Part shown: positions 20,440 through 31,900 of the stretch, piece after piece
Layout of the letters: the number at the start of each line of letters is the position of its first letter
Position numbering within the stretch: the stretch's first letter is position 1
DNA from: Favolaschia claudopus
Lineage: Eukaryota; Basidiomycota; Agaricomycetes; Agaricales; Mycenaceae
DNA: 64,000 bases
Direction of reading: 5' to 3'
Assembly (NCBI GenBank): GCA_037176885.1
Contig: JAWWNJ010000013.1
Location: 1,302,001 to 1,366,000 of the forward strand
Program-made: the position numbers and the translations under genes
The notes under the pieces: model-generated
What the model saw: the letters and a program-made list of their open reading frames with translations, nothing else
What the model was told of the DNA's origin: nothing
Database searches by the model: none

Positions 20440-22802
20440 ATGTCCGCTCGAGCTTACTATACCGACCCAGTAACTGGACCACCACACCTCCCGACAACCC
20501 CCAAGGCCATTCGAACTGCGGAAACCGCTGGCGTTCTTCAGACCCCGATCAACCACAAGCTTGCCAGTCAGTTTGACGACACCCCCCTTCTCAGAAAGAA
20601 GATGGACCCACTGCTCATTCGGGAAGTTGGCGACTCGGTGCTAAAGAACGCGCCGAACCGACTACCTATCCTTTTCCCCGACGATTGCTTGCCACTTCCC
20701 CCCTCTACTATCCTCGAGGAACTTTCCAATGGTGCCTCGCCCCTCTACCAGAACGGTCGATGGGTTGACTGTCCTGACCTTTCCGTCCTTCACACTGAGA
20801 GCCAGCTGGCAGAGTTCTTGAACAAGGTTGGGGCGCGGGTGGGGGAAATCCTTGCTGCGTCTGGAGCCCATGTGCCACCGTCTAAAAGAAAGTGGACAGC
20901 CCGCTTCGAGACCAAGGGCGTAGATGGTGCACCTAACGTTCGGAAACCCGACCTCCTTCTCGGCTCGCAAATCAAGTACCTCTGGTCGAATTCCAACATC
21001 CACGGCGAGCTTAAATCGAGCGATTCAGCCGGATGCCAGGCAGAAGCCTTAAAGCAGCTATTAAATGGGGCATACCACATCTTCTCCAGCCAGGACAATC
21101 GTCGATTCATCATTTCCATCGTCTTCCTGGCTGAAAAAATCCAGCTCTATGTTTTCGACCGCGCGGGGCTGGTCACTACCGTCCCATTCCACCTCCACGA
21201 TCAGCCCTTGGACTTTGTTCGTGTCATCACGGCTTTCATGTTCGCTGACCCCGCGGTGCTGGGCTATGATCCTTCGATCGTCAAAGGCAAGCTGGGCCGC
21301 TACATCAAAGTGGCGGGCGACCGATACGATATCGAAGAAACCCTCTTCATTAGCGACGTCATTCGAGGCAGAGGGACAGTTTGCTGGCGCGTCCGTCGCG
21401 GCGAGAAAGTTCTCGTCATCAAGGATACTTGGGCTGACGATTCCCGGGACGTCACCGAGGCAGAGATTCTCCAACAAGCCGCGGGTGTGGTCGGTGTCCC
21501 AAGGGTTGTCGCTGCAGAGGATGTTGAGGTGAACGGTGTCTCGGATACCGAGAACCTGCGCTCCAATCTTCCCGGATTCGCAGATCTGCTTCAGCTCATC
21601 GAGAAACGCACACATGTGCGCCTGGTTCTTGACCCTTATGGCCATCCTCTCGTCACTTTCAAGACCCGCAAAGAGCTCATATCGGCGTTGTTGGATGTAG
21701 TCAAAGGTGAGCCCTCAACGCTTCATGTCGACTTCACGATTGACGCTCAATTACAGTACACGAGGATCTCTGGAAAGCCCGAATCTTACATCGGGATATC
21801 AGCGTCAACAATATTTTGCTGGTTAATCCAGACGACATACCACCTCCCCGTCCATCGAAGCCTGTAGCTGGAGTCGCTTCTCCTGAATCCGACTTGCCAC
21901 CTACCCCACGCGACGAAGCCGCGCTGGTCTCTTCTTCTGATTCTTCAGGCCCTCCTCCTCCCTATGACGAAGCCGCACCAGTCCATTCTTCCACTTCTTC
22001 TGGCGCTCCTTTACGCAAAGGTCTCTTGATCGACGTAGACTACGCGCTCGTGTTTGGTCCTAATGGCGAGCGTGGCGCAGTAGCTAGAGGCCATCGTACA
22101 GTAAGCCTCTTCATCTTTTTCCCAAACATCACTGATTTTCGGACCACGCAGGGCACTCTTCCATTCATGGCGATGGAAGTCTTAATGCTCGGCAAAGACT
22201 TACCCAAACATGAACCTCGCCATGATCTAGAGTCCCTCTTCTATGTCCTGTTCTGGATCTGCATTCATTACGCTGGGCCCGGTGGCGTGGAACGTCAAAA
22301 TTTTGACATCCACGAGTCGATTTTGAGGACCTGGGTAAATGGAGATTCGTACGACGCCATCGGGCAGTCGAAGGGCTTTGCACTCACTGGCAACCCCCGG
22401 TTCTGGACGGGAAGGGTTTTACCCTGCCTCGCGCCATATTTCGAACCTCTCAAACCATGCCTCACCGAGTGGAGGCAGTTGATTGCTAACGACACGCTCG
22501 ACTACGAAACTCTTAGCAAGATGTTGGAAGGGACCCTTAGTTCCCTGGACGACAACGAGGACTGGTCGAGGAAAGATGATCCCGAGGGATATGGCCCTGA
22601 GCGAAAGTCCAGCAATAAGATGAAGCGGAAGCTTGTTCCAATTGTGGAGGGCGCCGAGGACGATGATGAAGATGACGATGACGAAAAGGACAAAGATTAT
22701 AGACCTCCCAAGACTAGTCGACGCCCGAATGGTAAATCTGCTGCACGCAGTGCCCCGCCTGAGCTCTCGACTGGGAGAGTTACTAGAGGCTCGGCCAACT
22801 AG
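20440..22802 (+). CDS. FunK1-type protein kinase, copy 1
   Basis: Fungus-specific protein-kinase-like protein of the FunK1 family, expanded in mushrooms. Exons are 20440-21706, 21757-22100 and 22152-22802. The N-terminal half has YHIFSSQDNRRFIISIVFL and the region around GRGTVCWRVRRGEKVLVIKD, with a probable ATP-site Lys. The catalytic loop is LHRDISVNNILLVNP and the metal-binding loop LIDVDYAL replaces DFG. A Pro/Ser-rich insert separates the two. The C-lobe has GTLPFMAMEVL and HDLESLFYVLFWICIHYAGP. The tail is acidic then basic, like a nuclear localisation signal. The start at 20440 has better context (ACCATGTC) than an in-frame Met at 20350. Substrates are unknown. Confidence 0.85.
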
Positions 22803-23520
22803 GCTCCTCGCGAGCAATACCTGCCTGCCTATGTCATCCACTTATGTATACCCAAATAAAATACTAGCGCGCTTCACGTTTAGCTGCAATTTTGTATTCG
22901 ACTTTATTAGAACGGTCATGTTCAAAGTGTTGACTGTGAGAACAGTTTCCGATCGCCAACAAATCAAGACCAAAATTGATGCTACTATCCTCCTCTGACG
23001 ACTTCGACCCTCCGAATTCTTATCTCGAACAAAGGTTCTGTTTCAGATCTAGAGCCAATGAACGTTAACCTTCATCGCTCAAGGCAGCGCCGGCAACGGC
23101 CGTCCCATCCCATTCCGACGCAGGAAGCATTTCTTTCCGGCGAGGTCCGACTAGGTTGAATGTTGACATCTTTGACCCCCGATTTTCTCGCAAAACATCT
23201 TCTGCCTCGTTTGCCGATGTAGGGCTTGTCTTGAAAACACATTTGTCTCAGTCTTCTGAGGACGACAGCTTCTATCCACGGCATTTTCTGGGCAATGAGA
23301 TGTCTGGTTTATTCTTTATATTGCGGCTACGCTCGAACAGATACTAGATCTTCTTTCGGTAATCGTAAGCGCTCAGCGCTCAACGATTGCGCTGGCTGGG
23401 GAATCTGGAGCTGGGGGATCTCGTCAACGTTGAGGTGGACTCGCTGTCGTCCGGTAAACTGGATGGAGGCAGAGAAGCTGGTTTTCATCAGATATCCCGA
23501 AATCGACGCTCTCAGACGCA
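22803..23520. other. Intergenic downstream of FunK1 copy 1
   Basis: No convincing gene; short frames only. The right end meets the orphan upstream element at 23521. Confidence 0.4.
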
Positions 23521-23580
23521 AGTTGCCCGCTGTTTGCTAGAATGGTAGAGGATTGAAGCAACTTTAGCTGGGGCGAGACG
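23521..23580 (-). promoter_or_regulatory. Orphan copy of the peptide-precursor upstream element
   Basis: Reads GCCCGCTGTTTGCTAG and GAGGATTGAAGCAACTTT, then GCTGGGGCGAG. The first part matches the element before precursor copy 1 and the second matches that before copy 2. No precursor coding sequence is found to the left, where the gene would be expected, so this is a solitary remnant or a shared regulatory element. Confidence 0.45.
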
Positions 23581-23647
23581 ACAAAACGAGACGAACAAGT
23601 CGAGGATAGAGTTCAAGTCGACTACAAACAAAGCCAAACTGGATGTC

Positions 23648-24564
23648 ATGCAAATAATTTCAGCCACAACAAAATTCGGACTTGCTCTTAGATGGCGTCC
23701 TCCATCTAGAACCCTTATAATTCCTCCTCTCTACCGACCGCGCCCTATCCTCTATGTACCTAGCCGTCGCCGCTTCAATTCAACCTCAGACTCCGAGTCT
23801 TCTCCAAGTTTCACAGACCCCAACAGACCAGACCTTCATTACCACCTAGTCAACCCACCAACGCCTCTATCGAAAGACGCCCCAGCTTTCGCGCTCTCAT
23901 TCGTAGTAGAATCACCGAGTAGAAGCACCGTCCTGGGCTGGCTACCCGCCGCAACCACAGGCAACGACCATGAAGCCGGCTTGAACGATTTCGTCGAAAA
24001 CCGTAAGCCCTCTCCCCTCCGCCTTTCATCTATTCTCTGACTTTGGGCCGTCCAACTAGCCGAATTCCGTACCCTTTTGCATCAAGCGATACAAGATGGG
24101 CTCCGAGAGAAAGTAGACGACGTTCAAATCGGCGGTGCTATTCAGCTGGGGAATGGGTGGATGCACATTCACGGTGCGTTCCAATACCGACCCGTCCGAG
24201 AGTTAGCACTGAATGTCCCGTGCTTTCTAGACGAAAGAAACGTCCCAGCCCTAGGAAGAATCGGGGACCCAGACGATATAATTGCTACAGTCCTCGTCGA
24301 GGATGGGGAGGTGCGTGTGTCCTCCATCTCATCTCTCATCAAATATAACTTTACTTCTCTTACAGATCCGCGCGGAAACATACCAAGGTACCCATCATCC
24401 ATCTCGCCTATATATCACGCACCAACCAACATTCCTTCCATCCAGCCATGCCTTCCTACCGCATATGCACCTCCGACGGCCCGACACAACTCACCCCCGG
24501 CCTCGCACAAAAATTAAAAACCATGCTCCATGGCCAAGGCAGGGCAAAATCGGAGCGCGGCTAG
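23648..24564 (+). CDS. Conserved mitochondrial-type hypothetical protein
   Basis: Five exons (23648-24002, 24060-24173, 24231-24310, 24366-24387, 24446-24564) give 229 residues. The N-terminus is rich in Arg, Pro and hydroxylated residues with few acidic ones, as in mitochondrial presequences. The conserved C-terminal half includes LREKVDDVQIGGAIQLGNGW, MHIHDERNVPALGRIGDPDD, IIATVLVEDGE and YRICTSDGPTQLTPGLAQKL, ending near MLHGQGRAKSERG. I recognise this as a conserved fungal protein of unknown function. Exon 4 is only 22 nt, but its inclusion keeps the frame. Confidence 0.78.
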
Positions 24565-25996
24565 CGCTAATGAACGTATTATAATTACTTTCATACCTCG
24601 TACCCCACCCATATGTATATATCGCGCACTGAGTCTTCGCCATGACGGATTTTTCTATCGCATCTCTGAGTCTCATTGGTGCTTGCAGACGTTCTAGCTA
24701 TAAGATACATTCAGCTGCAGTCTAAGACGTTCTAGATATGAGATAGATTCACTACAGTATCATTCTTAGATGCACAGCTGCTTAACGCCGCCGCTGTTTC
24801 CTCCGCCGCGCAAGTCTTTAAGAGGGCCTCACAGCTGATGTAGAGAGTGCTGCGGGCGAGAGACCTGCCTTGAACACTTTGGCACCGCCATCTGTCCCTT
24901 GACCTGGCTAAATAATTGTATGTTTTACGAGGGCACATTTTCGTGGTACAGGGATGTATACGTAAGCTTCAATTTTTTTTTCCAGAAGCCGTCACAAACG
25001 CTGCACGCATAAGCATTCAAAGCCCACTCGGCACCTTCCTATTTGGGACGAAAGCGGTTGTTTGTTCTATTGTTGACCAATGACGTCCACCTCTCTGTCT
25101 CCCATGCTTACCCTCGTCCATCTCACGCGTCCTCGCGCGTTTCTCTCTGCGGAGAATGAATCCTTTGCATGGCATCAAGCTTGGCTTCGTTGGTCGTCAA
25201 TTGAGGCCGCGGCTAGGCTTATTCACGACCTTGCACTCTAGTCACCACCTTGTCGAGAAACCGACGCAGAACCGCGCAATTTCAGAATCCTTCCTTTCTT
25301 CGGGCTTCACAGATGCGTCTTTCCGCGAAGGGCTCTTTGTCTCGCAGGACTTGCGTCTCAGGATTTTTATACGAAAAGTACTCAAACTCAACGCTTGAAT
25401 TTTTTCCACAAATGGTTCCTCGGCGTAAGATGGTCCTGGGTACATATACTATGTCGCCAGCGGGCTGAGACCAGCTGTTTTGCCGCCTGCTGGATACTAC
25501 CTGTCCCAAACTTTATGGTCGTTGTCCACCATCCGATTATACCAGGCGGCCGCAACATACAGTACTAGTGTATCGATGTGCTGGGACGAATACAGGAACG
25601 CAGCTCCTCACATCTGTCCTCTAATCTTGTCATCGTTGTAAAACGCTCTCCCCATCTCGCCGCCTATGTTAAACTGAAGACCTATGCTGTGGTACAAACA
25701 CATCGGGAGTGTATCGCTTCCAGACGTTCCAGCTATGAGTTAGATCCAAGAATTGGAGCAGCGCGGACGTTCGCGACTGGATGCTTGAAAGTGATTAAAT
25801 GAATTTGGGTGTCTTTTAGACTCTCGCAACAGACAAGAAAAAGACATAGATTAATGAGTGACATGAATGGTATACAAATGAAGCATGGTAGATGGCATAT
25901 AATAAGTAAGATGAGATGAATCTGAATCCAAGAAATCGTAGTACAGGTCATTCGTTAGTAGATTCGTAAGTAAATCAGTAGTCCGTGAATCATTCA
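24565..25996. other. Intergenic with dispersed repeat fragments
   Basis: No gene is recognised. Imperfect copies of AGACGTTCTAGCTATGAGAT-like sequence lie at about 24687, 24725 and 25721. At 25031-25066 there is a copy of the outer edge of the 1.1 kb duplication. Confidence 0.45.
25031..25066 (+). repeat. Solitary end of the 1.1 kb repeat
   Basis: CACCTTCCTATTTGGGACGA followed by AAGCGGTTGTTTG matches the left edge of copy 1 (from about 5785) and the right edge of copy 2 (to about 18722). The remainder of the repeat is absent apart from GTTGAC-like sequence just after it. Confidence 0.65.
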
Positions 25997-28900
25997 TCAA
26001 CCGCCGTAGCGCGACTCCCGAGGCGACCTAGGTCCAAACAACCCAGGGCTCGTGCTCTCCGGGACCAACAGCGTAGGCTCATGCGATGGAGGCGTCGGCG
26101 CGAGGTTAGGATCCGCTGTATATTCATTAGCCATAGTTCAGCGTAAAGCCAGAAACAAGCTCACGTTGCCAAGTCGCCCAAGACTGTACCTGACGGCGAG
26201 GATCAGGACCAGGCATTCCCCCTGCCGCCGCAGGTGGCGGCGGTGGCACTGCGTCCTTTTTCTTCTGCTTGCGCGGCACTGCAGGTCGCTGATTAACTGT
26301 CCGCCAGCCCGGCTTCGCTTGCGGGAGCTCAGGTGGAGGGGGAGGGGGACCGGGATCCACAGGCGGGCCACCAGGGGCGCCGGGAGGCGGTTTCCTATTT
26401 CAACAGATGAATAATTGAGATATGGCACGACGACTAAGACGCACCAGTCCGGTTCAAACTCTCCTCCAGGTCCATATTTGGCTTTCATGCAGAGCAGGTA
26501 GCCCAGTTCGCTGGAAGACAAAAATCAGAACAAATCGAATCATAAGAAACATTTTGCGTACTGCTGGAGAGCACGTCTTTCTTCGCGGAGCTTGCCCACT
26601 TCACCGAGCAACATCCGGACCTCGGAAGCGAGTGCTTTGCTAAACTCATCGAGATACTACGAGGAGCACGTCAGCACATAAGTGTATAAAGGGAATAGAG
26701 GCACGCACTCCTTGCACATTGAAGTCGACTTGTTCACGAGCAGTCGACCGAACAGCGTCGATAGTCTCTTGGTGTTGTTTTGTGCAATCAGCACGCCAAG
26801 CTAGAGGAAGAGAACCAAATTGAGTACGGTCAAGCAAAGATAGACGATTCAGGCGTACATTCGGATAACGCGTTCAACAGTTCGCGCTGTTCCGCATTTT
26901 GTCGGGTCAACTCTTCTATGACTTTTTCGATACCTGCAGGCGAGGTCAAAAGCGAAACAAAGGGATGCAATCACCACTCACCAGGCTTCGACTCATTCGC
27001 CAGTCGCACATCCTCCGCTCTAGCCCGATCCCCTTCCATATCGTCATGGATTTTCTGCACCATGTCCCGCAATTCAATCCACTTGAACTCCTTGTCCTGC
27101 CGCCTGTCCTGCTTCTCATTCCATCGTTCCTCCATCAGCACTTTCTTTTGCTCGCACGCCTCTCGCTGATCTTGAATGAGATTGGTTATATCACCAAGCT
27201 GAGCTCTCATCTCTCCGGTGTCGGCAAGGGCTTGGCGTTCGCGCTCACGAGCCTCAGCGTCTTCAGTCGACCGCAATTGCTTCTCGTTGTCGAGTTCCCC
27301 GCGAAGGGTCGCTAACTCCTCTTCCAAAGCACGAACCCGCGCCTCTTTCTCAGCCATCAATGCGTTGCGAGCCGCGTCACGCTCAGCTTCAAGTCTCGCG
27401 CGCTCCTCTGCCATCGCCTCGCGTTCTCGCGCCATTTCCTCTCGTTCAGCAGCAACGGTATCCTTGATTGAAGAAGCCAGGAGGGAAGCTGCTTCTTCCG
27501 AAGCGCGGACACTGTGGATGGAAGCCCCATCCCCAACATCGCCGGCCATGGTCGGTGGACGAGTCGGCGGACGAGGGGGCGGAGCGCCTAGACCTTCTGC
27601 ATCCCTCCAGACAGCTTCTTGTCGTTCCCTGGCCTCTTGCTCGCGTCGCTCTTCACCCTCCATAAAGATACGCTCCCGATCTTCTTCATTTCTGCGGAAA
27701 TCCCTTTCACGCGCATCTTCGGCTTCTTGTGCGTGTTCGGCGGCTTCTTGCAGTCGATTCTCCACTTCCGCCATTCGTTCAACTTGTTGGCGCTCCGCAT
27801 CTGCACGATCAAGATCAACTGGGAACGGGGTGGCGGTCGCACGAGGAGGATATCCTGTGGTTTCAGGAAGGGGTCGCCCTTCCTCAGCGAAAGATCGCCC
27901 GAAAGGATGACCAGGTGCCATTCCTTCTCGTTCATCTTCGTAGATAGACTGCTGCGGCGGACGGATTGGGAGACCATGTTCTGAAGCAGTGAAAGGAACA
28001 CCCTGCCCATCTCTTGGCCGTCCCGAGGGAGTGAGAGGAACACCCTGCCCATCTCTGGGCCGACCCGAAGGAGTGAAAGGTATGCCTCGTTCATCCCTTG
28101 GCTCAACGGGCTCACCATAGTCCGGTCGCGTAGATCGAGGGGGGCGTGGAAGACCCGCGTCATCTTCTGGTACTACTGTCGGTACAATTGAAGGAGCTCC
28201 CCGAGGATGCCGGGATGGTTCAACTTCGACTGGTTCATACTGAGATCGAGGGGGAAGTGAATGACCAGCAGGAGGAGTGAGTGGTCGCCCATCAGCATCA
28301 TACACAGTACGACCAGGAGGATAGATGGCCTGGCCGTGCTCATCATACTGTGGAGTGAAGGGTCGTCCGCGACTGTCATAGTACGTGGGCCGTGCGTGTT
28401 CGGTTGGTACTGGGACAGCGGTTGGCGGTCGATAGTCTGGCTCATACGCACTAGGCGCACCGTGCGGTCGGCGAGAGGGGGCACGACTATACGCGTCATG
28501 TGCGCCTTCTTCTACTTATGAAATGTCAATTAAAATGTAACATTCGAAAACGAATGAAAAAAACGTACCAGGGAGGTAGGACAAAGGTCGCGACAAGGGC
28601 CGAGAAGGTACTCTCACAACATGGGGCCTATCCCCTTCGCGTGTTGTGGGATCGCGTCTCGATCGCCCAGGAGAGCGAGAACGTGGGCGATGCGGTGGTG
28701 GGGTGCGAGAGCGAGAGCGACGTGGCGATACTGATCGACCGTGAGTACGGTGGGGCGACGGAGACCGAGACCGAGACGGTGAACGATGTGTAGCTGTTGT
28801 TGTCCTGTGTGGTCTGCGAGGTGAAGCACTGCGAGACCGAGGAGCTGAGTGTTGAGTTCTGGTTCGGACTGTTCTAGGCGGAGAATAGGAAGGTGAACGA

Positions 28901-31900
28901 TGTGTTCTCGTTCCGCGCGTTCTCGGAGGCGTACGGGAGCTGGAACGAGGTTCAATGTAGGTCGGGGAGTGAGAAGCGCGCCGGGGGTGATGACCACTGG
29001 GTGTTTGTATGATGATCGGTTGCGTAGTTGGAGGAGGATAATGAGTTGGTGGGTGAGACGGTGGATGAGACCGTCCATATGAACGAGGTGAATGAGGTGA
29101 GCGGGACCGTGATCTGGATCTGGATCTTGGCCTGGAATGAGGGTAATGGGAGCGCCCAGGTTCAGGAACAATGACGGTTTGACCAGGAATGTGATGAGGG
29201 TAATGTCTGGGAGACCTGGATCTAGAGTGACGACGACTACGACTATAGGGACGATGAGAATCGAGAACTACAGTGCGATGGGGGGAACGCGAGCGCGAAT
29301 GGGAGCGATAACCGGATGGGAGAACCTGTGTCGGCCCCGGGATAAACTGAGTTGTCTGAGGCAGTTGCTGCGTAGGTGGAATGACCACAGTTCGCGAAGG
29401 AGAACGAGACCGGGGGCGGTGAGAGGATCCATGCCGTTCAATGATTCGTGTCGGGGAACGAGAGCGGCGGGAACGAGAACGTGACCGCGATCGAGAATAA
29501 ATAATAGGTTGTTGCCCCATTCTACCGGAATCTATCACCATCGGAACGGCCGTCTGAGGAATAGGTGGAGCTGTAGGGGGAATGATGATAGGTTGCCTCG
29601 GGCTGCGACTGCGACTGCGGCTCCTGCTTCGACTGCCTCGCTGGATAATGACAGGTGGCTGAGTTCCAGCGTAAGTCCCAGGCGGCATCGTCATCTGATA
29701 AGGCGGCATAGTGCCAGGGTACCCAGGACCAGGGGTCGTAGGCTGCTGGACAAGGGTGACCTGGGGCGGTGTGCGGCGCCCGTAGGAACGCGGAGAATGT
29801 GAACGGGAACGGGAGTGTGAACGACGGCTCCGGCTTGGGGCTTGTATAATGATGGGACTCCTGGACCGTCCTCGTGAGCTACGAGTACGAGTCCGACGAG
29901 GGCTCCTCGACCTCGAACGAGAACGGGAGCTCGAGCGGGAGCGAGTGTGTCTTGAACGATCCGCAATAACCACAGTTGGGGGCATGGTCGGGGCCATGGA
30001 GGGATGAGGTATATAGGACTGTGGCACACCAGGAGGCATTGAACCCGTTTGCAAGATTCCTTGCGGCTGGGGCGGCTGTTGAATGATGATGGTCTGCGGT
30101 GGCTGAGCGGGCTGAGCGGGTTGCTGAGGGAAATCCGTTGCTGTAGGTGCCATGGGTTGAACGCCCGGAATGTAACTGCCCGACGCTGGAGGTTGTTGAA
30201 GAAGGATTGTCGTCGGGCGGGGAGAGCTGCTACGACTCCGACTTCGACTCCGACTCCGTCCGCGCCTGCTATCACTTCTTCTGCTGCCACTGCGGCCTGT
30301 TGGTGTCCGACTTGGACGATCGGCTTGTCGTCGCCGCCGACGCTCCGGGGAGCTTTCATCGCTCAAACTACTACCGTCGTCGGAAGCAGGGATGTGAATC
30401 ACGTTCGGGTCAAGCTGCATCGCCGACTGCTCAAACGGAGGGACAAAAGGAACAGTGGGTTGTTCCATATGCTGATACGGCTGGGGCTGGGGCATGGGTA
30501 CAGTGTATTGGGGCATAGGAACAACAGGCGCAGGTCCCGGTTGGAAAAGGTGAATCGGTTGTTGCTGACCTGACATTGGTGGCGGCATATTGGGGGGAAT
30601 GAAAGGCACATTCGGCCCTTGGGGAATAAACGGTGTGGTATCCTGTGGAGGCACGACAGGCCGGAATCGACCATCGTCGAGAACAACTGGTGGACCAGCT
30701 GGGGGAACGACCGGTCGAGAATGCTGGGGGCCATAAGGCACGAACCCAGGAGGTCGCTGCCACGGGCCTGGTGGAATTACTGGGCCGCCATCGCCCCCAG
30801 GCCCCCCAGGAATGATGATGGGAGGACCCTCCTCCTCCGAACCGCTCGACGAGCCATCGTCCGATGGTCCCGGTGCACCTGCTGCAGCCGCTGCAGCTGA
30901 GATAGAGTTCATTTCGGTATGTTATGAGGTGCAAAAAAAGACTTACTTTGTGCCGGAATCCCACGCATTTCGTCTCTCAATTGATCCACCCGAGCCACTA
31001 CGCCCCGAAGCTCAGCTTGACGATCATGCACATCTCGCTCCAGCCATTCATTCAACCCTCTCATGTATCTCATAAGTTCTCGTTGCTGGTCGACAGTGGC
31101 AAGTTGAGCCAGTCGATTTTCCTATTGAAAAAGTGAGCAATCGATCGAATCAAGGTTAGACGTGGCGAAAGACCTACCCTGAGAATCTCCATGAGAGCGT
31201 CGAATACTGGGGGCAGATTGACGGAGATCTATATTCTTATGACTCAGCAGATGCTCAGATAGTATTATATTAGGCCGCACCGGTGGCATTTGGACGACGG
31301 GTGGCGCTCCGGAAGGAGGCTGCGTCCGAGGTGGGAGTGGCTGCCGAGGCGGGAGTGGCTGCTGAGGCGGGAGTGGCTGTTGCGGTTGTTGTGGCTGCTG
31401 AGTCTGATGAAGGGAAAGAAAAAAGTTGGCCGAGTCTAGCAAGCTGTCAAGAGCTGAAATAAACGTACAGTGTCCGTGGGTTGAGCCGGACGATACCAAC
31501 CCTGTCGCTCTCGAAGCGGCAGTGGAGCGGTCTCAGGCCTTCGAGGGGGACGAGGATGAAGGTCTTGCGGCGTTGGCTACATTTACAGATAATCAGCTTG
31601 TATATTCATTCACCCTTCTCCCAATGAACCATACCATGACTGGACCAGGGATGGGACCCGGATCATGATGTCCTAAGCGCGTTGAATTAGTAGTTCTTGC
31701 GAGTTCGAGATCGAAAAAGACTCACTATCGAAAGGTTGTCGAAACGTTGGAGGTGGTGGGGGCGGCGGCGACGACGATTCACTTGATGATGGCTCGGTCG
31801 ATGGCTCAGACTCCGGAGGGCCCGACGGCGCAGCTCGCGGGGGCAAGAAGGTCGGTGGAGGCCGCGTCGGATCCAGGATGAGCCGCGGAGGTTCGGTGCG

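Noticed and set aside
27218..27910. 230-codon plus-strand ORF rich in Ser and Arg
   Set aside because: It is the antisense shadow of the Glu/Arg-rich coiled-coil exon of the giant gene.
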